From: Gelidibacter salicanalis
GTDB lineage: Bacteria > Bacteroidota > Bacteroidia > Flavobacteriales > Flavobacteriaceae
Length of the DNA stretch: 64,000 nt
NCBI RefSeq assembly: GCF_007997285.1
Contig: NZ_VORX01000001.1
Coordinates: 62,001-126,000 of the forward strand
Direction of reading: 5' to 3'
The stretch's first letter is position 1, and every line of letters starts with the position of its first letter. Made by a program: the position numbers and the translations under genes. The notes below the pieces were generated by a model that searched no databases, was not told the origin of the DNA, and saw only the letters and a program-made list of their open reading frames with translations. Below, in pieces: positions 1-10,781 of the stretch.

Positions 1-710
<710 letters not shown>

Positions 711-790
711 CAGAATGCAAATTAAATGACATCAATGATCTAAAAAAATTGAATTAGGACGTATTTAACCTATCAGCGTGTTCTAATATA

Positions 791-3700
791 TTATTCCACC
801 GTGAGTACCAAATCATCTTGCATGACCATCGTACCTTCCTTGAGGAGCACAGATTTTACTTTTCCTGCTTTAAATGCGGTAACCGTAGTTTCCATTTTCA
901 TAGCCTCAATGATAAATAAAGGATCATTTTCTTGTACTTTCTGTCCGCGTTTCACTAATACCTTATACAGTGATCCTTGTAAAGGAGCACCAATATGACT
1001 GGTGTTTGTTGCATCAATTTTCTCGTGCGTTTCCTTTTTAATATTGAGCGATTTGTCCAAAACTTCCACAAATCTATTTTCACCATTCACGCTAAAGAAT
1101 ACAATGCGGATGCCGTTTTCATTAGGAATTCCCACCGATAATAATCTGACGATAATCGTTTTTCCTGGTTCAAGTTCAATTAGGGTTTCTTCACGTTGTT
1201 TCATACCGTAGAAGAAATTTTTGGTGGGCACTAAACTTAAATTCCCGTAAAGCTTATAGTTTTCGTGGGCTTGTTCAAACACTTTTGGATATAAGGTGTA
1301 AGACAAAAAATCTTCCAATTCGATAGCACGTGTAAAGCCTTTTTGGAATTTCTTTTTGAAGGCTTCAAATTCGACGTCAAAATCAATAGGTTCTAAATGG
1401 GCATTGGGTCTGTCGGTATACGCTTTGTGATTTCTTAAGATGATCTTTTGCAGTTTTTTTGGAAATCCGCCAACTGGTTGGCCTAAATCGCCTTTAAAGA
1501 AATTGATCACAGATTCGGGAAACGATATCTCTTCTCCGCGCTGCATCACATCTTCTGGGGTCAGATTATTGGTCACCATAAAAATGGCCATATCGCCCAC
1601 TACTTTTGAGCTTGGGGTTACTTTTATCAAGTTCCCAAACATGGCGTTTACTTTGGTGTACATCTTTTTAACCTCGTCAAACCGATCACCAAGACCTAAG
1701 GCAATGGCTTGGGGACGTAAATTAGAGTATTGTCCTCCCGGAATTTCGTGTTGAAATACTTCAGCAGTTCCAGCCTTCAGACCAGATTCAAAAGGATAAT
1801 ACAATTCGCGAGTGTCTTCCCAATAATTAGAGAATTGGTTTAAGGTGTTAATATCAAACTCGTGCGCCCGTGGTTGCCCTTTCATCATTTCTACAACCGC
1901 ATTAAAGTTGGGTTGGGAGGTCAGGCCAGATAATCCGCCCAAGGCGACATCTACAACATCCACCCCAGCTTCAATAGCTTTTAAATAGGTGGCAGTTTGT
2001 AAAGAGGAGGTGTCATGGGTGTGCAGATGAATTGGAAGCTTGACCGTATCTTTTAAAGCACCAACCAATTCTGTGGCCGCATAAGGTTTTAGCAGGCCTG
2101 CCATGTCTTTAATGGCAATCATATGCGCCCCTGCATTCTCGAGATCTTTGGCTAATTGTGTGTAATATTTTAAGTTGTATTTAGTCTCGTTAACATCAAG
2201 AATATTTCCGGTGTAACTGATGGCAGCCTGCGCAATACCTCCAGTTCTATCTCGCACGTAATTGATACTTGGTTCCATGGCTTTCACCCAGTTGAGGGAG
2301 TCAAAGATTCTAAAAATATCAACGCCGTTGTCCCAAGATTTTTCAACAAATTTTTCAATTAAATTGTCAGGATAAGCTTTGTAGCCCACACCATTGCTAC
2401 CTCTTAGTAACATTTGGAATAAAATGTTTGGGACTGCTTTTCGCAATTCACGCAAACGCGTCCATGGGCTTTCGTGTAAAAAACGTAAACAGACGTCAAA
2501 GGTGGCGCCTCCCCAAACCTCCATACTAAAAGTGTTGGGATGGTTTTTGGCATAGCTTTCCGCTACTTTCATCATATCAAAGGTACGCATACGGGTAGCG
2601 AGCAATGATTGGTGAGCATCGCGCATGGTCGTATCTGTATAATGGATTTTGGTATCTTCCTTTAACCATTGACAGAATTTTTCTGGACCCATGTCCGTCA
2701 ACATGTCTTTAGTTCCTTTAGGATGTGGGGCGTTTAAATTGAATTTAGGAACTTTTGGGTTTCTAAAAACTTTGTGTTCATCATTGTTTTTGACATCTGA
2801 ATTCCCATTGACAATCACTTCAGCTAAATACTGGGTCACTTTGGTCGTTCTATCTTGTGGTAATTTTATTTTAAATAAGGAAGGGGTATTTTGAATAAAA
2901 TTAACCGTCACTTTACCTTCTTTAAAAGTGTCGTGAAGAATGACATTCTGCAAAAAGTGAATGTTGGTTTTAACACCACGCACTCTAAATTCTTTAAGGG
3001 CCCGCACCATTTTACGCACAGCACCATCTAAAGTCCGGCCGTGGGCAGACACTTTTACCAACATCGAATCGAAAAATGGACTCACACTATAACCTTGATA
3101 AATACTGCCCGCATCCAAGCGGATTCCCATACCTGATGCACTTCTGTATGTAGTGATGGTTCCGTAATCTGGGGTGAAATTATTACTAGGGTCTTCTGTG
3201 GTCAATCGGCATTGTAGGGCGAAACCATAAGTTTTTAAAGATTCTTGCTCATAAATTTTAATTTGTTGATCTGATAATTTATAACCTCCAGCCACGAAAA
3301 TTTGGGTTTTTACCAAATCAATTCCTGTGACCATTTCTGTTACGGTATGTTCTACCTGAATTCTGGGATTCACTTCAATAAAAAAGACATTATCTTCTTT
3401 ATCCACCAAAAATTCTACGGTTCCGATATTGTTATAATTCACTTCTGTGGCAATATCTACCGCATATTTATAAAGCGCTTGTTTTACGTTGTCTGAAATA
3501 TTATGGGAAGGCGCAATTTCTACTACTTTTTGATGACGGCGCTGTACAGAACAGTCGCGTTCAAATAAGTGACGGATGTTTCCATGATTATCGGCCACAA
3601 TTTGTACTTCAATATGTTTTGGATCTTCTACATATTTCTCAAGAAACATGGTGTCATCACCAAAAGAATTAAGGGCTTCATTTCTGGCGGAATCAAAATT

Positions 3701-4243
3701 TTGTTCGAGATCTTCATCTTTTCTGATAATACGCATGCCACGTCCACCACCACCGGATGCCGCTTTTAACATTAATGGATAGCCAATAGTTTTAGCTTCT
3801 GAGAGCGCAACTTTTAAATTGATTAACTGTTTTTTGTTGCTTTCAATAATAGGTACATGACATTTAACCGCAATTTTTTTAGCCGTAATCTTGTCGCCCA
3901 AAGCATCCATCACTTCAGGGTTTGGACCGATGAAAATGATGCCATTTGCTGCACATCTTCGCGCAAATTCTGAATTTTCAGATAAGAAACCATAACCAGG
4001 ATGTATGGCATCTACATTTTTGGACTTCGCTAAGGCGATGATTTCGTCCATATCCAAATAAGGCTTTAAAGGTTGATTGTTTTCGCCAATTTGATAGGAT
4101 TCATCCGCTTTATTCCGATGTTGAGAATACCGGTCCTCATAGGTGTACAGCGCCACCGTAGCTAAATTTAATTCTGTACAAGCCCGCATAACGCGAATGG
4201 CAATTTCTCCTCTATTGGCAATAAGTACCTTTTTAATTTTCAT
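791..4243 (-). CDS. pyc: Pyruvate carboxylase
   Basis: This biotin enzyme carboxylates pyruvate to oxaloacetate with ATP and bicarbonate, which refills the TCA cycle. At 1150 residues it matches the single-chain form. The N-terminal biotin carboxylase starts with LIANRGEIAIRV and has a Gly-rich ATP loop (GGGGRGMR, about residue 163). The central carboxyltransferase starts near 550 (DTTMRDAHQSLLATR). The C-terminal biotinyl domain has EAMKMET with biotin-accepting Lys1116. The ATG is the natural N-terminus just before the conserved start of the biotin carboxylase. The gene stands alone: the downstream neighbour is the transposase on the same strand and the upstream neighbour is htpG, 397 nt away. 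I saw no separate biotin ligase or partner gene. Confidence 0.97.
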   Translation of the reverse strand: MKIKKVLIANRGEIAIRVMRACTELNLATVALYTYEDRYSQHRNKADESYQIGENNQPLKPYLDMDEIIALAKSKNVDAIHPGYGFLSENSEFARRCAANGIIFIGPNPEVMDALGDKITAKKIAVKCHVPIIESNKKQLINLKVALSEAKTIGYPLMLKAASGGGGRGMRIIRKDEDLEQNFDSARNEALNSFGDDTMFLEKYVEDPKHIEVQIVADNHGNIRHLFERDCSVQRRHQKVVEIAPSHNISDNVKQALYKYAVDIATEVNYNNIGTVEFLVDKEDNVFFIEVNPRIQVEHTVTEMVTGIDLVKTQIFVAGGYKLSDQQIKIYEQESLKTYGFALQCRLTTEDPSNNFTPDYGTITTYRSASGMGIRLDAGSIYQGYSVSPFFDSMLVKVSAHGRTLDGAVRKMVRALKEFRVRGVKTNIHFLQNVILHDTFKEGKVTVNFIQNTPSLFKIKLPQDRTTKVTQYLAEVIVNGNSDVKNNDEHKVFRNPKVPKFNLNAPHPKGTKDMLTDMGPEKFCQWLKEDTKIHYTDTTMRDAHQSLLATRMRTFDMMKVAESYAKNHPNTFSMEVWGGATFDVCLRFLHESPWTRLRELRKAVPNILFQMLLRGSNGVGYKAYPDNLIEKFVEKSWDNGVDIFRIFDSLNWVKAMEPSINYVRDRTGGIAQAAISYTGNILDVNETKYNLKYYTQLAKDLENAGAHMIAIKDMAGLLKPYAATELVGALKDTVKLPIHLHTHDTSSLQTATYLKAIEAGVDVVDVALGGLSGLTSQPNFNAVVEMMKGQPRAHEFDINTLNQFSNYWEDTRELYYPFESGLKAGTAEVFQHEIPGGQYSNLRPQAIALGLGDRFDEVKKMYTKVNAMFGNLIKVTPSSKVVGDMAIFMVTNNLTPEDVMQRGEEISFPESVINFFKGDLGQPVGGFPKKLQKIILRNHKAYTDRPNAHLEPIDFDVEFEAFKKKFQKGFTRAIELEDFLSYTLYPKVFEQAHENYKLYGNLSLVPTKNFFYGMKQREETLIELEPGKTIIVRLLSVGIPNENGIRIVFFSVNGENRFVEVLDKSLNIKKETHEKIDATNTSHIGAPLQGSLYKVLVKRGQKVQENDPLFIIEAMKMETTVTAFKAGKVKSVLLKEGTMVMQDDLVLTVE

Positions 4244-4540
4244 GGTGTGTTTTATATTATGTGGTGTTGTGGATGGCTTACACTTTGGAATCTTTGAGTG
4301 AAGCGGTCAGAAATTCGATTCAAAAAACCAAATTTTTGAATTGTAAGTTCTGCTTTTAAAATGTATTTTTTGTCCACAGATGTTCTAGGATTCGCTCGAA
4401 GATAATTTTTAAATTATTCAAAAACAAAATGTCGGCTTAAAAATAATGGGTAATTAGAAAGTTACGCATTTGAAAATGAAGCGTTTTAAGGTGTGTTCTT
4501 AGGAGCAAAGTCTGAAATTACTCAGATCATGGCACGGCAT

Positions 4541-4574
4541 AAAAAAACCACCTCGTTTTCACGCAGTGGTTTTT
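4541..4574 (-). terminator. Rho-independent terminator of htpG
   Basis: On the minus strand, AAAACCAC pairs with GTGGTTTT and is followed by a T run. It lies 67 nt past the htpG stop codon. Confidence 0.75.
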
Positions 4575-4588
4575 GTTAATTGAACTTG

Positions 4589-4626
4589 AGATTGCTTCGT
4601 TGCCTAAAAAGGCTTCTCGCAATGAC
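4589..4626. repeat. Intergenic repeat of the ATTGCTTCG...CGCAATGAC type
   Basis: AGATTGCTTCGTTGCC, then AAAAAGG, then CTTCTCGCAATGACC. ATTGC and GCAAT form inverted ends around a GCC/GGC stem. From memory this type is widespread in Bacteroidota spacers; only one copy is visible here. The rest of the 4244-4640 gap holds only the htpG terminator. Confidence 0.5.
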
Positions 4627-4640
4627 CCGCAATGTGGGGT

Positions 4641-6554
4641 TTACTTTATCATCTCATAAGAGCGTTTAATAAATTCGCTCAGCTCTTTTCCTTTTAAAAG
4701 GCCTTGAGATAAACGCGCTAAATCTAAACTTTGAGAAATTAATCGTTCTTGTTTTTTCTTGGTTTTGGTACTTAAAATTTCACCAACCAACTCTGAGTTG
4801 GTATTGACCACCAAGTTGTACATTTCTGGCATGTTGCCCATCCCGAACATACCGCCACCACCAGTTGCCTGCATCTCTTTCATACGACGCATAAATTCTG
4901 GTTGGGTGATGATAAATGGCGAGGCATCACTATCCATAGCTTCTAATTGCACCATGAACTTTTCAGATGGAATGGCTTCTTTTAAGATGGCATCCAATTC
5001 TTTTTGTTGTTCATCGCTCAATTTTGAAATCTTGGTCTCATCTTTCTTGATCAGATTCTCTATATGATCAGCATCTACGCGAGCAAACGTAATGTTCTCT
5101 TTACTAGATTCCATTTTTTGCATTAAGTGACTTACAATTGGAGAATCTAATAACAACACTTCGTAACCTTTAGCTTTCGCCGCTTCAGTATAACTGTGCT
5201 GTGCATCTTCATTAGAGGCGTATAGAATAACTAATTTACCATCCTTATCAGTTTGGTTATCTTTTATCTTGTCAAACAACTCTTGATAGGTGTAGTATTT
5301 ACCATCTACCGTTGGGTAAAGTGCAAATGCATCAGCCTTATCATAGAATTTATCTTCTGAAAGCATTCCGTATTCAATAACCACCTTAATATCATTCCAT
5401 TTTTTCTCAAAATCGGCACGGTTTTCATTAAATAAAGATTTCAATTTATCCGCAACTTTACGAGTGATGTACGATGAAATTTTCTTCACGTTACCATCGG
5501 CTTGTAAGTAACTACGCGACACATTTAACGGAATATCTGGAGAATCAATTACCCCACGTAACATGGTTAAAAATTCAGGAACAATTCCCTCAACATTATC
5601 GGTGACATAGACTTGGTTTTGGTAGAGTTGGATTTTATCCTTCTGCATATTTAAATCGCCCGACATTTTTGGGAAATATAAAATTCCTGTTAAGTTGAAC
5701 GGATAATCTACATTTAAATGAATGTGAAATAAAGGCTCCTCAAATTGCATAGGATACATCTCTCTGTAAAAAGCGTTGTAATCCTTATCTTCTAACTCGG
5801 TTGGCTGTTTTGTCCAGGCTGGGTTTGGGTTGTTGATGATATTGTCAACTGTAATTTTCTTTTGAGGCTCAGTGGTTTCTTTACCATCTTTATCTTTTAT
5901 TGTTTCAGGTTTGTGGTCTGGATCGTTGACTTCCTTAGTTCCGAATTTAATTGGAATAGGCATAAACTTATTGTACTTGGTCAATAGCTCACGGATTCTA
6001 GATTCTTCTAAAAACTCAGTAGAATCTTCGGCAATGTGCAGAATGATTTCGGTACCACGCTCTGTTTTTTCTGCTGGCTCTAGGGTGAATTCTGGAGACC
6101 CGTCGCAGGTCCAACGTGCCGCTTCAGTTCCTTCTTTATAAGATTTGGAAATCAGTTCTACTTTTTCAGCCACCATAAAAGCGGAGTAAAAACCTAATCC
6201 AAAATGTCCGATGATCCCTGAATCTTTTCCAGCATCTTTATATTTATCTAAAAACTCCTCAGCACCTGAGAATGCAATTTGGTTGATGTATTTTTCAATC
6301 TCTTCTGCAGTCATCCCAATTCCTTGGTCAATGATGTGCAGTTTTTTGCCTTCCTTATCGATTTTTACCTCAATTTTCGGATTGCCATAATCTACTGCGG
6401 CTTCACCAATACTGGTCAGATGTTTTAACTTTAATGTGGCATCTGTCGCGTTACTCACCAACTCACGCAAAAATATTTCGTGATCGCTGTATAAGAACTT
6501 CTTAATTAATGGGAAGATATTCTCTACCGAAACATTAATATTTCCTTTTGTCAT
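4641..6554 (-). CDS. htpG: Molecular chaperone HtpG (Hsp90)
   Basis: Cytosolic dimeric ATP-driven chaperone. The N-terminal GHKL ATPase domain is clear: FLRELVSNATDA (motif with the Asn/Asp pair), IDQGIGMT and GHFGLGFYSAFMV. The middle domain runs from about residue 250 with the client-loop region (RGVIDSPDIPLNVSRS). The C-terminal dimerisation domain ends with KGKELSEFIKRSYEMI. At 637 residues it is the usual bacterial length and lacks the eukaryotic MEEVD tail. A Met/Gly-rich insert (GGGGMFGMGNMPEM) sits in the C-terminal domain. A terminator follows at 4541. No clear heat-shock operator was found upstream. Confidence 0.97.
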   Translation of the reverse strand: MTKGNINVSVENIFPLIKKFLYSDHEIFLRELVSNATDATLKLKHLTSIGEAAVDYGNPKIEVKIDKEGKKLHIIDQGIGMTAEEIEKYINQIAFSGAEEFLDKYKDAGKDSGIIGHFGLGFYSAFMVAEKVELISKSYKEGTEAARWTCDGSPEFTLEPAEKTERGTEIILHIAEDSTEFLEESRIRELLTKYNKFMPIPIKFGTKEVNDPDHKPETIKDKDGKETTEPQKKITVDNIINNPNPAWTKQPTELEDKDYNAFYREMYPMQFEEPLFHIHLNVDYPFNLTGILYFPKMSGDLNMQKDKIQLYQNQVYVTDNVEGIVPEFLTMLRGVIDSPDIPLNVSRSYLQADGNVKKISSYITRKVADKLKSLFNENRADFEKKWNDIKVVIEYGMLSEDKFYDKADAFALYPTVDGKYYTYQELFDKIKDNQTDKDGKLVILYASNEDAQHSYTEAAKAKGYEVLLLDSPIVSHLMQKMESSKENITFARVDADHIENLIKKDETKISKLSDEQQKELDAILKEAIPSEKFMVQLEAMDSDASPFIITQPEFMRRMKEMQATGGGGMFGMGNMPEMYNLVVNTNSELVGEILSTKTKKKQERLISQSLDLARLSQGLLKGKELSEFIKRSYEMIK

Positions 6555-6670
6555 AATTTATAATTTTTATCATTCCCTCGGAGGAGAGAATCCTAGATGG
6601 TTAAACTTAGATTTACTATCATGCAGTAGTCAACAAAAATGCCAAGACAACGTTTGTGACAAGATGACAT

Positions 6671-6710
6671 AAAAAAAGCCGTCTCAAAACTAATTGAAAC
6701 GGCTTTTTTT
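6671..6710 (-). terminator. Terminator after the S9 peptidase
   Basis: AAAAAAAGCCGT and ACGGCTTTTTTT arms around a 16-nt loop. It has A and T runs on both sides, so it could work on either strand. It lies about 105 nt past the stop at 6816 and upstream of htpG. Confidence 0.8.
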
Positions 6711-6815
6711 ATGTTTTTCTATCGGACAGCTGTCCGAGAATAGTTCTCAAATATTCAACTCTCAGATAAGTTGTATAAGTATTGAGACACATTCTTGTCA
6801 ATTTAAAGAGATACT

Positions 6816-9266
6816 TTAGTTTTTAAGTGTTTCTTTTTTTTCTAGAGGTGCATCTTTCTTCTTATTCTTAACATAAGTTTCCAACCATTGATCTTGCTCC
6901 CAAAGCATGTGCATCACTGACTCTTTGGCACTGTACCCATGACTTTCTTTGGGCAACATTACCAATCTTACTGGAGCGCCCAATCCTTTTAAAGCATTAA
7001 AATAACGCTCACTTTGCATTGGGTAGGTTCCTGAATTGTTATCAGCCTCTCCGTGTATTAATAATAATGGTGTTTTCATTTTCTCGGCATTCATAAATGG
7101 CGACATGGTATTGTACACTTCTGGCGCTTCCCAATAGTTACGTTCTTCACTCTGGAAACCGAAAGGTGTCAGGGTTCTATTATAAGCACCACTTCTGGCA
7201 ATTCCTGCTGCAAATAAGTTAGAATGCGACAATAAATTCGCCGTCATAAATGCCCCGTAAGAATGGCCGCCAACTGCAACACGGTCACGGTCAATATAGC
7301 CCATAGCGTCTACGGCATCAATGGCTGCTTTGGCGTTACCTACCAATTGCGCCACAAAGGAATCATTCGGTTGTTCGTCGCCCTCTCCCACAATTGGGAA
7401 CGCGGCATCATCTAACACCACATAACCTCTGGTGACCCAATACAACGGCGAACCGTAGGAAGGATAGGTAAATTCATTTGAATTTGATGTGTTTTGACTA
7501 GCGCTGTTTTTGTCTTTATATTCACGAGGGTAGGCCCACATAATCATCGGGTATTTCTCACCTTTTTTATAATCTGTTGGCAAATACAATGTCCCTGTTA
7601 GTGGTAACCCGTCATCTCGTTTGTAAGTAATCACTTCTTTATGCACATTTTGAATGCTTTTAAATGGATTTTCAAATTGAGTTAAAGGCTGAATGGCGAT
7701 GCGCTTTTTGATGTTTCTGATGTAATAATTGGGATATTCATTTTTCGATTCAATCTGAACCACAAACTCTCCAGCTTTAGCATCTAAGGCGAACGCAATA
7801 TTTTCAACTTTATCGGTATACGCCGATTGGTATAAACGTTCCGTTTTTTGCGACTTTAAATCCATTTCATCAATAAAAGGAAATTGTCCTTTTTCACTAT
7901 ACCCGTCGCCAATTAGATACGCTTTGCCCTTATTTAAATCTAATACCGATTCGTCATAGCTATTTAAAGTAGTTACAAAGTTTCCGGGATCGCTATACAC
8001 ATCTTGGTAGTTTCTGTCTGAAAGTACTTTTGGTGCTTTTTTAGCGTCAGAAGGGTCGAATAAATAAGTTCGGGTGTTTCTGCTGTTCCACCATCTGTCA
8101 TAAGCAATAGCAGTAGTTTCATCTCCCCAACGGATGCCTCCAAAACGGTCTTTAGTTTTTAAGATGGATTCTTTTTTAGCCGTAAATGGCGCTTTTTGTT
8201 GGAAGACTTCATCTCTATAGGCTACTTCATTTGCAGGGTCTCCACCATCTAAGGCTTCCGTCCAAACCAAAGTTGCAGGATGGTCATTACGCCAAGTTAA
8301 GTCGCGCATGCCCGTACGTTCTGCCATAAAACCTTGTGGTAAATCTTCAATAAGCGGCACTTCCAAAACTTTCTTCACCAAGTTGCCGTTAGCATCATAA
8401 ATTGCGGTGGTAGATGGGAAGCGGCTGTACGGTACAAGGTAAGAAAAGGGTCTGTTTATGGTAGTCACCAAAATATATTTTCCGTCTGGTGAAAAATTCA
8501 AGCTTTCGTAAATATCCGTAGATTTCCAGTTGGATGCAGTACCGTCTAAATTCACTTTTTGAATGTCCGACAAGGCCAACTGTTCAAAGTTGTATTCGTC
8601 ATTCGGGTTTTTAAGTAAATCTTGATAGGTTCTATTTTGAGCTTTAACACCCGCTTCACTCACAGAGATTGTTGGCCCTTCCGGAACCGATTCTTTAGGA
8701 TCGATCAAATCTTTTTTTGAAGTTGGGAGCGTTTTCACCAACAAAGCGTTGCTGTCTTTAAACCAAGTATAGGGTCTTCCCATATTGGCATTCAAATTGT
8801 CTGAGGTCAATTTTTTTGCGCTTGAACTAGCAATATCAATCATCCACAACTCCACACCTTTAGTGGTGGTATTTGTGAACACAGCATAATTCTGATTAGG
8901 AGACCATGATACATTGGCGAATCGTCCGTTTTCTGGCAGGCCTTTAATATTCTGCGGTTCACCATCTCTTCCTTTTCTCATTTTAAGATCCGTATAATAA
9001 GTGGTTCTACTGCCAATATTTGTTACGGGATTAATTCTCAATCCGCCCAGTCGCATCTCGGTTTCAGAAAGCTCATCAATGGTTTTATAATTGCTTCTGT
9101 AAAGAAAGAGAATGTTTTCACCGTTGTTGTCCATGCTAATTCGTGGCGCTAAAGGTGCTTCTGCTAAATTCAGAATGTTCTGATCTGGTTTTTGATAGGA
9201 TAAATTGACTTGTCCGATACTTACTACGGACCAGGTCAACAAGAAACTCAATAGTACTGCTTTCAT
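6816..9266 (-). CDS. Exported S9-family serine peptidase (prolyl oligopeptidase / glutamyl endopeptidase-like)
   Basis: An N-terminal signal peptide (MKAVLLSFLLTWSVVSIGQ) suggests export. A long beta-propeller-like half follows, then an alpha/beta-hydrolase domain from about residue 560. The catalytic triad can be placed at Ser669 (GGHSYGAF), Asp742 (GEADNNSG) and His776 (ESHGYS). The size (816 aa), the GTLYLPTDY entry to the catalytic half and the overall layout match the S9 group that includes plant chloroplast glutamyl endopeptidase; specificity cannot be read from sequence alone. It likely degrades peptides in the periplasm. It is transcribed alone and ended by the hairpin at 6671. Confidence 0.9.
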   Translation of the reverse strand: MKAVLLSFLLTWSVVSIGQVNLSYQKPDQNILNLAEAPLAPRISMDNNGENILFLYRSNYKTIDELSETEMRLGGLRINPVTNIGSRTTYYTDLKMRKGRDGEPQNIKGLPENGRFANVSWSPNQNYAVFTNTTTKGVELWMIDIASSSAKKLTSDNLNANMGRPYTWFKDSNALLVKTLPTSKKDLIDPKESVPEGPTISVSEAGVKAQNRTYQDLLKNPNDEYNFEQLALSDIQKVNLDGTASNWKSTDIYESLNFSPDGKYILVTTINRPFSYLVPYSRFPSTTAIYDANGNLVKKVLEVPLIEDLPQGFMAERTGMRDLTWRNDHPATLVWTEALDGGDPANEVAYRDEVFQQKAPFTAKKESILKTKDRFGGIRWGDETTAIAYDRWWNSRNTRTYLFDPSDAKKAPKVLSDRNYQDVYSDPGNFVTTLNSYDESVLDLNKGKAYLIGDGYSEKGQFPFIDEMDLKSQKTERLYQSAYTDKVENIAFALDAKAGEFVVQIESKNEYPNYYIRNIKKRIAIQPLTQFENPFKSIQNVHKEVITYKRDDGLPLTGTLYLPTDYKKGEKYPMIMWAYPREYKDKNSASQNTSNSNEFTYPSYGSPLYWVTRGYVVLDDAAFPIVGEGDEQPNDSFVAQLVGNAKAAIDAVDAMGYIDRDRVAVGGHSYGAFMTANLLSHSNLFAAGIARSGAYNRTLTPFGFQSEERNYWEAPEVYNTMSPFMNAEKMKTPLLLIHGEADNNSGTYPMQSERYFNALKGLGAPVRLVMLPKESHGYSAKESVMHMLWEQDQWLETYVKNKKKDAPLEKKETLKN

Positions 9267-9443
9267 TCTGGATAGTTTTAGTTAAAACCCTAAAAATACT
9301 CAAAAGCACTTGAGGTGGTCACCAACTAAATGTTAAAAAACGTGATATAGATCAGCATTTTGTATTTAAAACAGGTAATTTTATGAAAACTATGAATATT
9401 GTTTAAATTGCAAGACTATTTAATTCTAAAAATAAAATGACTT

Positions 9444-10454
9444 ATGTATAACTCCAAAATAATTGGATTAGGCCATTATGTTCCTGACAACGTGGTGACA
9501 AATGATGATTTGTCTAAGATGATGGATACTAATGACGCCTGGATTCAAGAACGTACGGGCATTAAAGAACGCCGTTGGGCATTGGAAAATTCAGGAGACA
9601 CAACTTCAGCGATGGGCGTAAAAGCAGCTAAAGTAGCCATTGAACGTTCGGGTATTGCTAAAGATGATATTGATTTTATCATCTTCGCTACTCTAAGTCC
9701 GGATATGTATTTTCCAGGCCCTGGAGTTCAAGTACAGCATGCTTTGGGCATAAAGACGGTGGGTGCATTAGACGTTAGAAATCAATGTTCTGGTTTTATA
9801 TATGCGATATCTGTAGCGGACCAATTTATTAAAACCGGCATGTACAAAAACATATTGGTGATTGGTAGTGAATTGCATTCGCATGGTTTGGATAAAACGA
9901 CGCGCGGGCGCGGAGTGACGGTTATTTTTGGAGATGGCGCCGGTGCTGCAATTTTAACAAGAGAAGAAGATACCACTAAAGGCATACTATCTACACATTT
10001 ACATTCGGAAGGAGAACATGCGGAAGAATTGGTGTTGGTTGCGCCAGGAATGGGAAAACGATGGGTGAATGATATACTTAGAGATAATGACCCGAACGAC
10101 GAGAGTTATTTTCCGCATATGAACGGGCAATTTGTGTTTAAAAATGCGGTAGTCAGATTCAGTGAAGTTATTATGGAGGGGTTGATGAAAAATAATCTGC
10201 AAAAAGAATCTATTGACATGCTGATTCCGCATCAAGCCAATTTAAGAATTGCGCAATTTATTCAGAAGAAGTTTGGGTTGAGTGATGATCAAGTGTTTAA
10301 CAACATTCAAAAATACGGGAATACGACAGCGGCTTCCATTCCAATTGCACTTACAGAAGCTTGGGAAGAAGGCAAAATAAAAGATGGTGATGTCGTAGTG
10401 TTGGCGGCTTTCGGAAGCGGCTTTACTTGGGGCAGTGTAGTGATCAGGTGGTAA
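9444..10454 (+). CDS. 3-oxoacyl-ACP synthase III family protein (FabH-like)
   Basis: Thiolase-fold condensing enzyme. The catalytic triad is complete: Cys115 (RNQCSGF), His263 (IPHQANLRI) and Asn293 (KYGNTTAAS). GDGAGAAIL and the C-terminal GSGFTWGSVVIRW are also FabH-like. Canonical FabH starts fatty-acid synthesis from acetyl-CoA and malonyl-ACP. This 336-aa copy has a segment at about 205-228 (KRWVND...ESYFPHMNG) seen in secondary KAS III enzymes, and it is not next to plsX, fabD or acpP. A role in branched or special acyl chains is therefore possible. It stands alone with its own terminator at 10511. Confidence 0.85.
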   Translation: MYNSKIIGLGHYVPDNVVTNDDLSKMMDTNDAWIQERTGIKERRWALENSGDTTSAMGVKAAKVAIERSGIAKDDIDFIIFATLSPDMYFPGPGVQVQHALGIKTVGALDVRNQCSGFIYAISVADQFIKTGMYKNILVIGSELHSHGLDKTTRGRGVTVIFGDGAGAAILTREEDTTKGILSTHLHSEGEHAEELVLVAPGMGKRWVNDILRDNDPNDESYFPHMNGQFVFKNAVVRFSEVIMEGLMKNNLQKESIDMLIPHQANLRIAQFIQKKFGLSDDQVFNNIQKYGNTTAASIPIALTEAWEEGKIKDGDVVVLAAFGSGFTWGSVVIRW

Positions 10455-10510
10455 ACATCAATAATAAAATATAAAAGCAGGGTTTTGATTCTTAATACCC
10501 CCCTGTAAAT

Positions 10511-10543
10511 AAAAAACCCGAGACCTCATAGGTTCGGGTTTTT
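10511..10543 (+). terminator. Terminator after the FabH-like gene
   Basis: AACCCGAGACCT / AGGTTCGGGTT hairpin followed by TTT, 57 nt past the stop. The rest of the 10455-10781 spacer is AT-rich with no gene seen. Confidence 0.85.
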
Positions 10544-10781
10544 CTACTATTAATCAACATTAACTAACACTTTGATTAACTTATAAAACTTATCACATTA
10601 TCTATGACGCGAAAACGTGTGTTTTATTTCGTTAGAATGTCATTTTAACTAAGAATTTAACATTAATACCGATTTTTGAAAGGCTAATCCTATTAAATTA
10701 ACAGTTTAATTTAGACAGTCATTTTTTACAGAATGGTAAGTATTAAAGTCGAAGTCTAAATTTGAATCAATTGATCTCAAA

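Noticed and set aside
4244-4640. Small genes in the pyc-htpG spacer
   Set aside because: No ORF with family features; only the htpG terminator and one short repeat are visible.
6555-6670. Heat-shock operator before htpG
   Set aside because: No convincing CIRCE or HAIR inverted repeat; a short CCTC/GAGG hairpin in the leader is too weak to name.
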